This document shows, piece by piece, positions 10,800 through 22,148 of a stretch of 64,000 nt of DNA (within the stretch, counting starts at the first letter, position 1; each line of letters begins with the position of its first letter). The notes below the pieces were generated by a model. It did no database searches and was not told the DNA's origin. It saw nothing but the letters and a program-made list of their open reading frames with translations. Both the position numbers and the translations under genes were made by a program. The stretch comes from Acanthosepion pharaonis (taxonomy: Eukaryota; Mollusca; Cephalopoda; Sepiida; Sepiidae): assembly GCA_903632075.3 (NCBI GenBank), contig CAHIKZ030005639.1, positions 1,481,001-1,545,000 on the forward strand. The letters are read 5' to 3'.

Positions 10800-11490
10800 T
10801 GGTCAAGGGTCGCGACATATTTAAAATCTCATCAGCGCGGACGCTATCTAGATGATTAAGGAAAACTATCAAGAAGAACCCTTCTATGTACTTCATCATT
10901 TGGAAGAACCTCTTCATACGTTACCGTTCCCTGCTCAACGAACGTGCGTGTGCCGGGAAGAAAAAACACACTCTCACTCTTTTTTTTTTTTTTGCTCATT
11001 TATTACTCATGGTTCTATATGTGGGTGGCTAAAATGTTTCATTGTTGAATGCTTCTTGACAAGATGTAAGACGTGAAAACAGAACGGACATTAAAGCAAA
11101 TCATTGTTACGTGGAGTGTCAAGAAAATTAGTAACTTGTCACACAGTTCATTTTATTTTATTTATTTCACTTTTTACTTTCCTTCTCGCCAATAGCGCCT
11201 GGTCAAATCAGACTGTCGTCTCTGTAACACCGTTTATACTCGTGGAAATGTTGAAACTCGAGTCCAAATTTATTTAAGCAAAAATTATAATTTTTAAAAT
11301 CATCCCCCCCCCTACACACACAAGGCAATAAATCCACTAAGACGCAATCGCTTGCTGAATATAAGAAAATAAAATAATTATTAAAGGGATATACCTATAA
11401 GAAAAGGAATTAAGAAGAGAAAATTTAACGATTGAGACTGAATTTAAATTTTTGAAGGTCGAAGTTTATTACAAAGTAAAATGTGGATCT
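10800..11490. other. No recognised feature
   Basis: Unique-looking AT-rich sequence with short T and C runs. Confidence 0.5.
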
Positions 11491-11492
11491 GT

Positions 11493-11975
11493 CTATATTT
11501 CTGAGATGAGGTATTATGCACATTATTTACATTATTCGAACTATTGTTCACATCTTTGTCGACATATTTATTACAACGTTTCGGCCGTTATACGCTCCGG
11601 CCTTCTTCAGGTGGTTGGAATGTCAAACTGAAACCTTTATTTCGCTCACTGGAGTACACTGTTCAAAGACACATGACACAGTGGATAAAGGCGTTAGTTA
11701 GATCCAGTGACAGGACCCAAAGAGTGTGAGTTCAATACCCGGTTAAGGCAGTGGAGAACTTTCAGAGAGAAATTAACAGGAGATAACTGATAACTGACAT
11801 CCATTTAACATGGCACGTAGAACTAGAATAGTCTATCCCAGTGAGCGAAATAAAGTGTTCAGTTCGACATTCCAACCACCTGAAGAAGGCCGGGGCGTAA
11901 AACGGCCTAAACGTTCTAATAAATTTGGCGACAAAGATGAGGACAATAGTCCGAATAGTTTAAATAATGTGAAAG
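11493..11975. mobile_element. Foldback SINE-like element, family A, copy 1
   Basis: Two inverted arms of about 150 bp (11493-11660 and 11822-11975) flank a tRNA-like centre (11671-11743: TGACACAGTGGATAAAGGCG as A-box-like and GAGTTCAATACCC as B-box-like). Each arm has a CCTGAAGAAGGCC...GGCCGAAACGTT hairpin; in the right arm the GAAA is mutated to TAAA. The left end begins CTATATTTCTGAGATGAGG; the right end is truncated. Related copies: 23901-24053, 28590-28806, 45726-45973 and 59731-60116. Confidence 0.65.
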
Positions 11976-12747
11976 GTGGATATTCTTCTAAATTAGAAAT
12001 CTGTGTAATGTAAAAAGGAATGAGATTTATTCTTATTTGAAGAAATGGAAAATACTTGATAGCTACAAAATAAATTCTGTTTGAAAATCCTAGACTTAAC
12101 GCAATTTGGTGTAAAGTGAAATAAAATTAAATAATCTGTTATCTTTGATGCTAACAAACAGTTATAACATGAAAGAATGGTTAGTAATCTTTTCTTTCAT
12201 ATAACAGCGGCGTCTATTGTTTTAAAACTGCAGTGATAAAATTAATATTTCAGAGTTAATGACACGGGTTTACTGCATTATAGCAACGACAATCACAGAA
12301 AATTAACCTGGGGCGGGAAAGACATTCAGTAATCACCGAAAGTTTAGCTGGGGCGTGAATGACCAAGAAGTAATCATCGCGCTATTTATCAACTATATTC
12401 AAGTTTTTGTAACATACATATATTGCAACTGCATCAAAATGGTTAGAATATGTCTGACATATAAATATATTGGCAAAACAAGATAACTACTTACATAAAG
12501 TAACCAATTCAGTTTCAAAGGCTAAAGTCATTAAAATTATCACGCCCTTACCTTAATGCCTATGAACATTTAATGGTCCGTTGAGAATTCACAGCATCCC
12601 AAGATGGCGAGGATGCATACAGTGAAAATCATTGAAGCAGGATATAATTTAATGAAAGTTTTGAAAAAAATATATTTTACGAGACAAAGTTGTTTACTAT
12701 CATAAGACTTTATGGGATTATGGCGGAAAACAGGATTTGACCTATAA

Positions 12748-12749
<2 letters not shown>
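11976..12749. repeat. Mostly unassigned; small tandem duplication at 12290-12372
   Basis: TTAACCTGGGGCGGGAAAGA...AGTAATCACCGAAAG is followed by a diverged second copy (TTAGCTGGGGCGTGAATGAC...AGTAATCATCG), period about 41 bp. The rest shows no supported feature. Confidence 0.5.

Positions 12750-12840
<91 letters not shown>
12750..12840. repeat. (AT)n(TG)n compound microsatellite
   Basis: (AT) to about 12802, then (TG)19. Confidence 0.97.
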
Positions 12841-12842
<2 letters not shown>

Positions 12843-12844
12843 TG

Positions 12845-13072
12845 ATATAATAGGAAAGAACTGTTAGATTGATGACCCGAAGTTCTTTAGTAGTTTTTAT
12901 TTTTAAAAACAGTGCTCGATACAGAAGTAGATCCTAGATTATTATTATTTTTTTTAAAGAATATGATTCCATCGCGACACTGCCACGCGGTAGTTAGGGT
13001 TTAAACCTGAATACTGCAGACAAGTTTCGAAACAGTAATTTCTGTGTCGCGATGGAATCATATTTTTAAAAT

Positions 13073-13076
<4 letters not shown>
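12845..13076. repeat. Foldback repeat family B, copy 1
   Basis: Contains GGAAAGAACTGTTAG...GAAGTTCTTTAGTA and CAGTGCTCGATACA.AAGTAG, shared with copies near 26.7, 30.5, 30.6 and 42.2 kb. ATATGATTCCATCGCGACA near 12960 recurs inverted near 13040-13060 (TGTCGCGATGGAATCATAT), giving a ~100-bp palindromic end between two (AT)n arrays. Confidence 0.65.

Positions 13077-13078
<2 letters not shown>

Positions 13079-13158
<80 letters not shown>
13079..13158. repeat. (AT)n(TG)n microsatellite
   Basis: About 35 AT units and a short TG run. Confidence 0.97.
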
Positions 13159-13159
13159 T

Positions 13160-13860
13160 AGTGACGTGTCCTGAAAACATGTTGTTACAAGTGATAATAA
13201 CGTTATGAAAAGTTTTATTTATTTAACATATAAATAGTAAATAGTAACATAACTAAATCTAAAATTCTCATTAACTTTGCTGAAAAAATTACCGGATCAT
13301 CAGCAGCTACAACTGTGTGTCAGTGACTATGCGTACTGCATGACTTTACTCTTTCCTAAAATTTACTATATATTTCGTCTGGAAGTGGAATTTCATACTA
13401 AAAATACATTATATTGATTGATTGAATTTTACATATCAGAGGTAGACATTTTCTAATTCAAATGCTTGCTAAGAAATTTCAAGGTTTGATTAGAATAGTT
13501 ATAAATTCCACGAGGCTGCCCGAGGTGTTGTATGTACGATGGAAATAAACGATTCAATAACATTAATTAGCAAAAATACTTTTGAATTTTGTAGAGAATA
13601 ATTCGTATCGGATAAGAATTATGTTTCATTTTCCTAAAGAATAAATGCCACTGACATACACGCAAGCGCAAACAGACACACACACATATATTTATATATA
13701 TATTAGGTATCAACACAATGGTGACTGAAAAGCCTGATGATTTAAGTTTGAATTTATTTATATTTATAATATTATAATGTAATATATTATATTTATACAT
13801 ATGGCCACAATATATATATATTTGCATACAATCTGTCTTTCAGTTTGATCAGTCAGTCAG
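13160..13860. other. Unassigned AT-rich stretch
   Basis: No gene. A GCTGATGATCCGG string lies on the minus strand near 13306-13292, possibly a decayed member of the hairpin set. Short CA and AT runs occur near 13675-13705. Confidence 0.45.
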
Positions 13861-13861
13861 T

Positions 13862-14148
13862 TATGTGCCATGCGTGATACACGGTTAGGCGATCATGTAT
13901 CTGTCAATACATGACTGACGAGGCCGATTTTTTTCCCGCAGTAGGTTGTCATTACTTTTTTGCGGTAGACCATTTGCCATCCAAGGCTATATAATCCGGT
14001 CAGTCCTGCTATTTATCCATAGCTGGGGTGGGGGCGGAGAAGAAGAGGATTCATAATTTTCCCAAGGGTATTAGCACGAATGTAATGGATTCGACTGGAA
14101 TTCGAACTCGGCTCTCCGATTCCTCAATTACTCCACCACTGTTCTATA
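13862..14148 (-). mobile_element. tRNA-derived SINE family K, copy 1
   Basis: Aligns with 61220-61495 (GCCATGCGTGATACACG, CGATCATGTATCT, CATGACTGAC, CCCGCAGTAGG, GACCATTTGCCATCC, CCCAAGGGTATTAGCACG). The minus-strand head reads GGTGGAGTAATTGAGGAATC and GCCGAGTTCGAATTCC (B box). Relative to the 61-kb copy it lacks about 15 bp between the boxes, so the promoter is damaged. Confidence 0.65.
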
Positions 14149-14178
14149 AATATAACAAATATTTTAAAACTACATTTT

Positions 14179-14181
<3 letters not shown>

Positions 14182-14235
<54 letters not shown>

Positions 14236-14275
14236 TTAAAAATATTTTTGAATATATATATATATATATATATAT
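14182..14275. repeat. Two (AT)n arrays
   Basis: 14182-14232 and 14252-14275, separated by about 20 bp. Confidence 0.95.
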
Positions 14276-14610
14276 GATGTGTGTATGATATACGTACATG
14301 ATTGTGAAACTACTTTTCCTCCCTGTCTACTTCCGTTACAATCAATATCTTCTGAATACTCATAAATATGGCTTCTAACATCTGTGTGACGGATTCCGTA
14401 AAAAATGCATTTGAATATCGATTATAAGAAAATCGGTTTATCCAAACGAAATTTCTTTCAATGTTCAATTTTATGGCTTTTACAAATTTTTACACGGTGT
14501 GAAGTTCATTTGCTTATTGTTTTCTTTTGTTTAATGGTAATTTTATAAATTTTACACGTCAGCTTGATGACATTTTGTCACTTCTTACAATGATGTAATA
14601 ATTTTAACAC
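14276..14610. other. No recognised feature
   Basis: AT-rich sequence without a supported element. Confidence 0.45.
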
Positions 14611-14611
14611 A

Positions 14612-16335
14612 ATGATAAGGAAAGGCGACCTTTTATAAAGCCATATCTACAAAGCCCTCGTGTTGATGATTCTTCGCCAAATGTTATCGCTGCCCAAAAC
14701 CAATCAGTAAAGTTTAAGGATAGCGACTGGATATTTTCCTTACAATATAATCAATTTTATTTACATAAAATTATAGACTTCGACGAATATAGTAATTTTT
14801 TTATTCATGCACAAAAGTCTACTTTTTATAACTGCATTAGGATACTCTAAACGCTCTTACTTCATGCATCAGAATAAACTATACATTGTATTTTTTGACG
14901 TTGATGATACGATGAGTACGAACTTTGACATCAAAGAAATTAAAATACGACTATTTTGCATACATGGGCATAACATGAAAATAAAGTTAAAAACTATGTT
15001 AGATCAATACAAATAATAAATTTATGTATAAAACTAACAGATAGAAAAAAGTGGAGATGGGCCAAATAAAAGATGAATATAAACGATATTAAATTCAGTG
15101 AATGATACATCTGGAAACTACAAAAAGAAAAGATAAAAGATGAAGTCAAAGGTTACTTTTGAATAACAAAATATCAGAGTAAAAAGCAAGATAGAATATG
15201 GAAACACTAGGTCTTAATGATAAAACACAACGGAGAATAGCATTGTCCCAATCGTCATGGAAGGATTTAATAGAGGTGAATGTCGAGCAATGAACTCATA
15301 ATATACGCTGCTGATGAAGAAAGCTGATATTTCTTTCCAATTTGTAAATTAGAAGAGTCCCGTTTTCAATTTGTAAATATATTTTCAAGTCTAATTTAAA
15401 ACAAAATAATAAATATGCGTCCCCTGTTGCTACTCACATATGTAGATCGATTTTTTCCAAGCCTCTTGTAGCGTGATAATCACCAATCTTCTGTAGCATG
15501 CAAATTACTAGCTAAATGAGATAGGTATACTTAAGGGGTGTTACGTCCGGGGCCAAGCGCCACACTACTTATAGATGGAACAAATATAACTATTACTTCA
15601 GTCTATTTGTTACATCGATCCTAGTCGCATATCCCATAGTATGACCTAGTGCCAAATAAGGATAAGTTCAGTAAACAAGTATAAAATGAAGACAGAGTTA
15701 TCCATTATTTATTGACTAGTTTTGTCAAATATGTCATTTAAGACTAAACATAAAGGTTGCTTTGGTAAGCCATCTTGAATGGCGATTATGATCTCATTAT
15801 GTTATTATCTCATTATGTTAATTCAAAATGTTAATAAAATCACTCGTCTCTCTTTCTCGCGTCTATTCTCATTTTTATTTCTATCGTCTCCACGTGCTCT
15901 TTACTCTTTTCTTCCTCAAAGTAACAGAGGTAATAATTTCTGTTTCTCTATTTGTTGTTTGGTATCTTCAACTCAATGATAGTGTTTATTTGTTTGTTGC
16001 CTTTCCCACGTCTGTGAAGAGAAAACGGTCGGTCGGCTTCATGACACCGTGTCACTTAAAACGGTGTTGAAATAATGGATAGAATAATAGATAAGAAAAC
16101 GTGACTTTTTATAGAGCGGTATAAAGTACGAGGCGCAGTCAACGCCCTTATGTTGATGCATCTTTGCCAAATGCTATTGCGGACAGAAACAAATAAGCAG
16201 AAATCTTTAGGCAAATTGAGTGGATATTCTTACAAAATAATCGACTCTTTAAGTGTTTACATAAATTTAGCATGACGGACAATCAACTTTAATTTTCTGT
16301 TCACGCACAAAATCTACTTTTTATCTCTATGTCAT
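14612..16335 (+). repeat. Family G, copy 2, with a repeated ~230-bp end
   Basis: 15030-15985 matches 9780-10785. In addition 14612-14830 (TTTTATA.AG....GCCCT..TGTTGATG near 14630-14670 and CACAAAA.TCTACTTTTTAT near 14810) recurs at 16095-16325. The unit therefore looks like a ~1.5 kb element flanked by, or in partial tandem with, copies of one terminal block in the same orientation. Confidence 0.5.
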
Positions 16336-16460
16336 ATTTCTCTATATTTTCCTAATTTAAATTTTCGTAATTTAAAGAATATATAATGATTTGATTTATG
16401 AAATAAAATTTCACGAATTTTTAAGTAAATCGTATGATAACTGGTTTTATTGTAATCTCT

Positions 16461-16463
<3 letters not shown>

Positions 16464-16500
<37 letters not shown>

Positions 16501-16525
16501 TATGCACACACACACACACACATAT
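16464..16525. repeat. (AAT)n, (CA)n, (AT)n tail array
   Basis: AAT units 16464-16497, then CA 16504-16522 and a short AT run. They abut the 3' end of the minus-strand element that follows. Confidence 0.95.
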
Positions 16526-16880
16526 ATATATTGATGCATGTTTCATTAAATAATATGGACAAGTTTTGGTTATTTATTTTATGCAAATTCCTTTCATATC
16601 GTCAGATAAGCTTAATAACATTATCATTGAAAGACGAAAGGAAATCACTATATTGATGCATGTTTTTTAATCATATCTAAGCTTTCGGCTTACATAAGCC
16701 ATCATCAAAGATGACAATAACATTACAATATATTAGACAATACACGGACATGGCAATAATGATAGTCTGTTTTTGTTTGCATGGAAGATTTCCAAGCAAC
16801 GACAAAACTCGTGCATACGAGATGCTGGAAGCGAAAATCGCACCGCGCCTCTTAACGTCACACATGAGAGTAAAAACGAG
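16526..16880 (-). mobile_element. Penelope-associated 3' module, copy 1
   Basis: On the minus strand this aligns along its length with 54445-54785. It begins with TGTGACGT-like sequence and GGTGCGATTTTCGC, holds the hairpin GATGATGGCTTATGTAAGCC followed by GAAAGCTTAG (16681-16708), then TAATGTTATTAAGCTTATC and TATTATTTAATGAAAC, and ends in the microsatellite. A 62-codon frame ends with DDGLCKPKA inside the hairpin; the 54-kb copy keeps a similar frame. The Penelope link is inferred from the same hairpin type following GIY-YIG-like sequence at 53.4 kb. Confidence 0.55.
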
Positions 16881-16889
16881 AAGGGTTAA

Positions 16890-17149
16890 GTATGGGAAGC
16901 CGTTGGTATAAACAAATGATTTCTGTTATTAATTATAGGCATTTGGGTATATTTGTGGAGTTTTCGTACTTTATTTTGTTCAGGTTAGGTTTCAACTGTT
17001 TTATGTATATAGCTTCAAGATCTTTTAGTTTTTGTTTATTGTTTTTACGTTTAAGTATAGTTGTGTTTTCCACAAGGATTTTCCGGAATTGTTTATGCGG
17101 CCAGGCATGTTGTTATAAATATTCTATTTTGTTATTATTTTAAAGACAT
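16890..17149. other. No recognised feature
   Basis: T-rich stretch without a supported element. Confidence 0.4.
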
Positions 17150-17580
17150 TTTTATGTTTATACATTTTTTAAAAAAATAATTGTCGGACTTTTTCCATTT
17201 CATAATGTGTGACACCATTTGTTTACATTTGATACGCCATAAGCAGATATGAATGTATGTGAGAGATTCATTGAAGATTGAAGTTCAAATACAGTAAATT
17301 CAACCTCGCTAAACAAACACTCCTCTGTGGCCAAATCGGTTAAAGGCACGTCAAGCTAGATGACGGTTCCGTATAGGATACAGGTTCGAATCCTGTCGGA
17401 GGACGAATATTTTCTATGAAAATTTCTCGGACATTGAGGCCGGTAAATGTTGTTTAATACTGTTTATTATAAACAGAGAATTTACGTAAATATTTGTATC
17501 TATAAAAAGAATGTATAAAAATGCCTTAAAATTAATTGTCGGACTTTGTCCATTTCATAATGCGTGACGTTATATTTATA
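17150..17580 (+). mobile_element. Ser-tRNA-type SINE, copy 1
   Basis: A tRNA-like head (17321-17403) is preceded by CATTTCATAATGTGTGACACC and followed by ATTTCTCGGACATTGAGGCCGG and ACTGTTTATTATAAA. Near its end GTCGGACTTTGTCC recurs (17540), a second partial unit in direct orientation. The same structure is inverted at 22862-23250. Confidence 0.65.
17321..17403 (+). tRNA. Class II tRNA-like cloverleaf (SINE head)
   Basis: Folds as a complete cloverleaf: 7-bp acceptor stem (TCCTCTG with CGGAGGA, one G-T), D stem GCC/GGC, anticodon stem CGTCA/TGACG, a 14-nt variable arm, and T arm ACAGG/CCTGT around TTCGAAT. The long variable arm makes it serine- or leucine-like. The 7-nt loop AGCTAGA puts CTA at the anticodon and G instead of the universal T at position 33. 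With a SINE body attached and a diverged second copy, it is best read as a SINE head from a tRNA-Ser-like ancestor. TTTT at 17409 could terminate Pol III. Confidence 0.4.
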
Positions 17581-17819
17581 TGTGTGTGCATTTCTGTATT
17601 TAGGGAGCAAATTCTCTTTTAACCATGTTTGATTAAATGAATTACAAACATTATGTGTGCTTATTTTTAGTATAATCCTTTCATATTCACGAATATTTTA
17701 CTGTGCATTACAATCAGATAAGGCAAGAAATGCACTGTAACAGTGAAAATATGTTTAGTGTGGTGTTAAGGTCATTTAAGGTCTTAAAACTCAGATTGAC
17801 TTCTATGTACGAATTCATA

Positions 17820-17822
<3 letters not shown>
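17581..17822. other. No recognised feature
   Basis: AT-rich sequence up to the next (AT)n. Confidence 0.4.
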
Positions 17823-17878
<56 letters not shown>

Positions 17879-17945
17879 TTGCTTAAACCCGCCCTATCCG
17901 GTGACATTTATGCTGCGGAGGCCTCTTGATTAGGCCTTCATCACA
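17823..17945 (-). repeat. (AT)n with adjacent GATGAAGGCC hairpin
   Basis: (AT)25 at 17823-17872. About 40 bp later the minus strand reads TGTGATGAAGGCC, a loop, then GAGGCCTCCGCAG (17945-17911). The stem is intact but the GAAA that usually follows is missing. Confidence 0.6.
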
Positions 17946-18292
17946 AATAAGTATCGAGGGATAGATGCGTCAGGCAACAATAAACTACAAAATAACGCAA
18001 AAGTGATCACTGTATTTAAGTATTGCATTAATATTTAAGATTAACTTTTAAATGTTCAACGATAATTCTGCTGTCACTTAATTTTAAGACATTTTGATGT
18101 ACGTAGGTCCTTAATTTCCGTGCAAACAATTATTTTTATTTCATGGGTGACTTCCGCTGGATTTCGCAATTAATTTCGATTATACTCAAATTTATTTTCA
18201 AGTTATCGTTTGAAAAATTCGTTGCAAAAAACCTCTAAAATATTGCCGATAACAATCACAGTAAAGAAAACTTGTATACGTATACATATATA

Positions 18293-18297
<5 letters not shown>
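17946..18297. other. No recognised feature
   Basis: No supported element. Confidence 0.4.
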
Positions 18298-18370
<73 letters not shown>

Positions 18371-18371
18371 A
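18298..18371. repeat. (AT)n(TG)n microsatellite
   Basis: About 25 AT and 12 TG units. Confidence 0.97.
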
Positions 18372-19244
18372 TTTATGCAAGTAATTAAATTTTCCATCGA
18401 TCTTCTATCGCCTAACAACCTTACCCAAACCCATTTTCATGCCTATTGAGTCGGTCTGGTTTGTATCGTTTTAAGCTCTTAGTTCTAACACAGAAGGACC
18501 TTCAGTCCTACACTGCCAACCACACGCAGTTGACGCTATCAGCAAATTTATGGCCGAGAACGCAGAAGGAGCTATTTCCCGGGGAGGTTAAGGCGTTATT
18601 GTCTTATCAAGCTGCTCACGGGAAGGTTACAAAATTGCATCTGTGAGAAACATGATTGCTGTGTTGATGGTTGCTCGCCAGTGGCAAAGTGTTGTCTTAT
18701 CTAAATATGTTACCTCTTGTGTCTGCTTCTGTTAGATTAATTTAGTAGTTGCTAAGTGGAAACGAAATTAGCAAAACACATAAAATAAATAAATAAATAA
18801 CAGTCTATTTAAATAATAATATTGGTTTTATTAATTGATGGCTTTTCTTTTCTAGTTCCCCTCATTTTTAATTTAGGGCGAGTTAAATTACATTTTGCTT
18901 TGTTTTCTGTTAAGTTTTTAGCTTTCGTTGAGTTCAAATGTTTGTTTCGTCGAAAGACCATGTTCTTCAGTGATATTTCAAGATAGATATTTTTTGCCAA
19001 AAATAATTCCACCGAAACAATTTAAAAGAAACAACAGCAACACAGAAACACAGACACTTTTTATTTCTAAAGAATTAATGAATTTATTTTTTTCTGATAT
19101 TCTTTTTAACTTCAAAAATTATTATCGTAAATTTTCGTATTTGAAATAGACGTCCCATTTTTTCTATTTATGTAAAACGGTGTGTATCACATCTATCAGG
19201 GTGCTCATTCAAGAAATAATAATAAAGTAAATGTGCTTTACTGC
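18372..19244. other. No recognised feature
   Basis: Includes a ~66-codon frame at 18446-18646 without recognisable motifs and (AAAT)n near 18783-18799. Confidence 0.45.
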
Positions 19245-19370
19245 AGGGACCAGAGCTGCTTCCCAATTTTAGTTTTGTGTTGCCCCCACAAAAGGGAGCG
19301 CAGGTTCAATTCCTACCGGGGAGCATGGTTTCTCGAATAACTAGGCCGATAGAAGTAATATACACTATTT
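19245..19370 (+). mobile_element. Ser-type SINE fragment
   Basis: GCGCAGGTTCAATTCCTACCGG (19299-19319 region) is a B box inside a T arm-like hairpin, followed by GGTTTCTCGAATAACTAGGCCG, the same core as at 17425-17450. The upstream half is diverged from a recognisable tRNA. Confidence 0.5.
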
Positions 19371-19898
19371 AAAGTAAAAATTTAAAAAAAAGTCTATTTC
19401 AAATACAAGTATCAGTTATAATAATTTGAAGTAATATATATACGTGTGTGTCTGTGTGTGTGTGATAAAATATAGTTTCAAGGAATGGTATATTTATGGG
19501 TTAAAGTATGCTATATTTCTGGGTTAATATCATAGATAGTATCCTTTGAGGAAGTACTATATTTTAGTTGACGTGTGTTGAGGTTATTTTATATATCGTC
19601 TTGTTTGTTCATCTAACATGTGGTTTTGGGAAGTTGGTATATAATGTTGGTTTTAGGTAATACATCAGATGGTGGTAAGGAGTCATTGCGAATAATTAAA
19701 TTGGTTGTATTGTAGATGTTAATGTGAATGAGATTCGTTAGCATGCATCTGGTTAAAAATTGTAAATGCAGACAATTAAATTGTTTTCCTCAAGATATTA
19801 ACATTTCGTAAATTTCATCAAGAATATTTCCTTGCTAATTAATATTCAGTTTGATAAATTTGTTCTTTTTCGTACTCACGAATTTAGAATATCTTTTC
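19371..19898. other. No recognised feature beyond a short (TG)n
   Basis: TG run near 19443-19464; the rest is unassigned. Confidence 0.45.
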
Positions 19899-19954
<56 letters not shown>

Positions 19955-19958
19955 TCTA

Positions 19959-20022
<64 letters not shown>
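19899..20022. repeat. (ATCT)n tetranucleotide array
   Basis: About 30 units with one TTTTCTAT interruption near 19951. The apparent Ser-Ile-Tyr-Leu frame through it is an artefact. Confidence 0.97.
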
Positions 20023-20545
20023 ACAATTTGTTCTTGTCTCTCACTGTATCTTTAAAAGCATACCTACTATTTCCGATGGCTGTTTTTACATTCCGTGTGC
20101 AATTCCAGATTCGTGAATAGAAATGCCGCCATATTTATCTCGTTGCACATATAAATATTATTTATTTTTATTATTTCTCAAATAAGATAAAAAATAAATA
20201 TAGCTTGATAACTTCAAGTTATCTCCATTGTACAGCATAAACTGCAACGAATTTCTCAGCAAAGATAGAAATTAATAACCGCTCCCGTACTTACAACGAG
20301 CTCTCGACTTAAGTCTTTTAGATGCTATTTGCTTTACCGCCTGCGTTAAATATATTATTGCATGTCAGACCAAAAGTAATAATACTATTATACATTGACT
20401 CCAACTTTGGATGTCTTTCTACTACACTGGGTTGCACTATATTACCTTGGGAAAGCAATTCTCAAATTCTATCGGGTCAGATTAATTTTGCCATCACTTT
20501 TAATAATTACAATGTAGCCTGAGAAAAAAAAAGTACACCCCCTGT
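20023..20545. other. No recognised feature
   Basis: Unique-looking sequence without a supported element. Confidence 0.45.
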
Positions 20546-20546
20546 A

Positions 20547-20950
20547 TGAATCATAAAAATAAATGAAAGCGCGAACCACATACATGACATGGATAAAAAA
20601 AGAAACGAAAGCGAGAATCACGTACATGACCTGGATCGAAAAAGAAACGAAAGCGGGAATCACATACATGACATGGATCAGAAAAGAAACGAAAGCGAGA
20701 AACACATACATGGCCTAGACCAGAAAAGAAACGAAAGCGAGAAACACATACATGACATGGATCAAAAAAGAAACGAAAGCGAGAAACACATACATGACCT
20801 GGATCAAAAAAGAAACGAAAGCGAGAATCACGTACATGACATGGATAAAAAAATGAAACGAAAGCGAGAATCACGTACATGACATGGATCAAAAAAGAAA
20901 CGAAAGCGAAAAACACATACGTTACATGGATCAAAAAAAGAAATATATGA
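20547..20950. repeat. 42-bp minisatellite, about 8 full units
   Basis: Units begin at 20586, 20628, 20670, 20712, 20754, 20796, 20838 and 20881, with a degenerate unit at each end. Consensus GACATGGATC, an A run, AGAAACGAAAGCGAGAA, then CACATACAT. Because 42 is divisible by three, both strands stay open: plus gives a 14-residue repeat around KRNESE.H.HD, minus a CHVCVSRFRFF-type repeat. The 20838 unit has one extra T, breaking the plus frame. No start context or flanking exon supports translation. Confidence 0.9.
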
Positions 20951-21212
20951 GAGAAGAACTTACATGCTATTGTATCTAACATAAATTATCCGAATGACTA
21001 TTTTCAAATCACAACCGAGAAAGACCGGGATTCACAACATCTGAAAATCAGCAAATGAAAAAACGTGGAAACTGCTTTGAAAGAATAAGCCAGTTTAATT
21101 ATAGTCTTTGAAAATTTGGTTTACGTGAAGGTGAGCTCTTCCAATAACGAAAGCATGTTTATGCAGGTTGATTGAAAATTTCGTTAACCAAAAGCTTTTC
21201 AGCACCTCCCAT

Positions 21213-21250
<38 letters not shown>

Positions 21251-21445
21251 GGGGATAGAAAGAAAGAGGTAAAGGGAGAGACATAAAAATATATATTAAC
21301 AGAAAAATTACAAGAGGCTGCTGAAAATTATTCTGTGCAACTAAGAAACATTTTGATGTTTTCTTACGTGTTACGATAACTTTCAACATCTTCCTCTCTC
21401 ACACACACAGATATACACAGAAATATACTGATGTCAATCAATCCA

Positions 21446-21494
<49 letters not shown>

Positions 21495-21658
21495 AGAGAG
21501 AGACTGGTAGAGATAGATATGAAATGACTGAGATAGATAGACAGACTGACAGACAGACAGATACTTGAACAAACACAGATATCTATATACAAACTAGAAT
21601 TCACCAAAATATAACTCTGATATTAGGAAAGTCGATCTATTGAGCATTTTCAGGAAGC

Positions 21659-21722
<64 letters not shown>

Positions 21723-22082
21723 GTGTGTGTGTGTGCGTGTCCGCGCGCGTGTGCGAATGTCTCGTGTGGATTTGCGCGTGCTACTGTGTGTAAGTGTTTT
21801 CTTTATTTCCACGTTGGTGGCGTTGAATGAATGAGTACATGTTGTCAACTAAAACTAAGTTATGACTCGAATGTATAAGTGTGAATGCGTAAAACGGACA
21901 GTTTTAGTGCAGTCTAGAAATGTATCACTTCGCGAACAATTTAAAGGGGACTTTTTTTTTAAAAAACAAACAAAAAAAAATGGCGCACGTAATATATAAA
22001 AATAATATAACGTACACCCGCGTATATATACACGAATTCATTTTGATATATGGGCTTACAGACGCCTACGTAAAAGTTACAA

Positions 22083-22148
<66 letters not shown>

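Noticed and set aside
20586..20922. Regular 42-bp units considered as a CRISPR-like array
   Set aside because: The units are contiguous without unique spacers and the context is eukaryotic.
20551..20982. 143-codon minus-strand frame with Cys/His spacing resembling zinc fingers (CHVCVSRFRFF)
   Set aside because: Product of the 42-bp minisatellite; the spacing lacks a second Cys/His pair and repeats without a finger fold.
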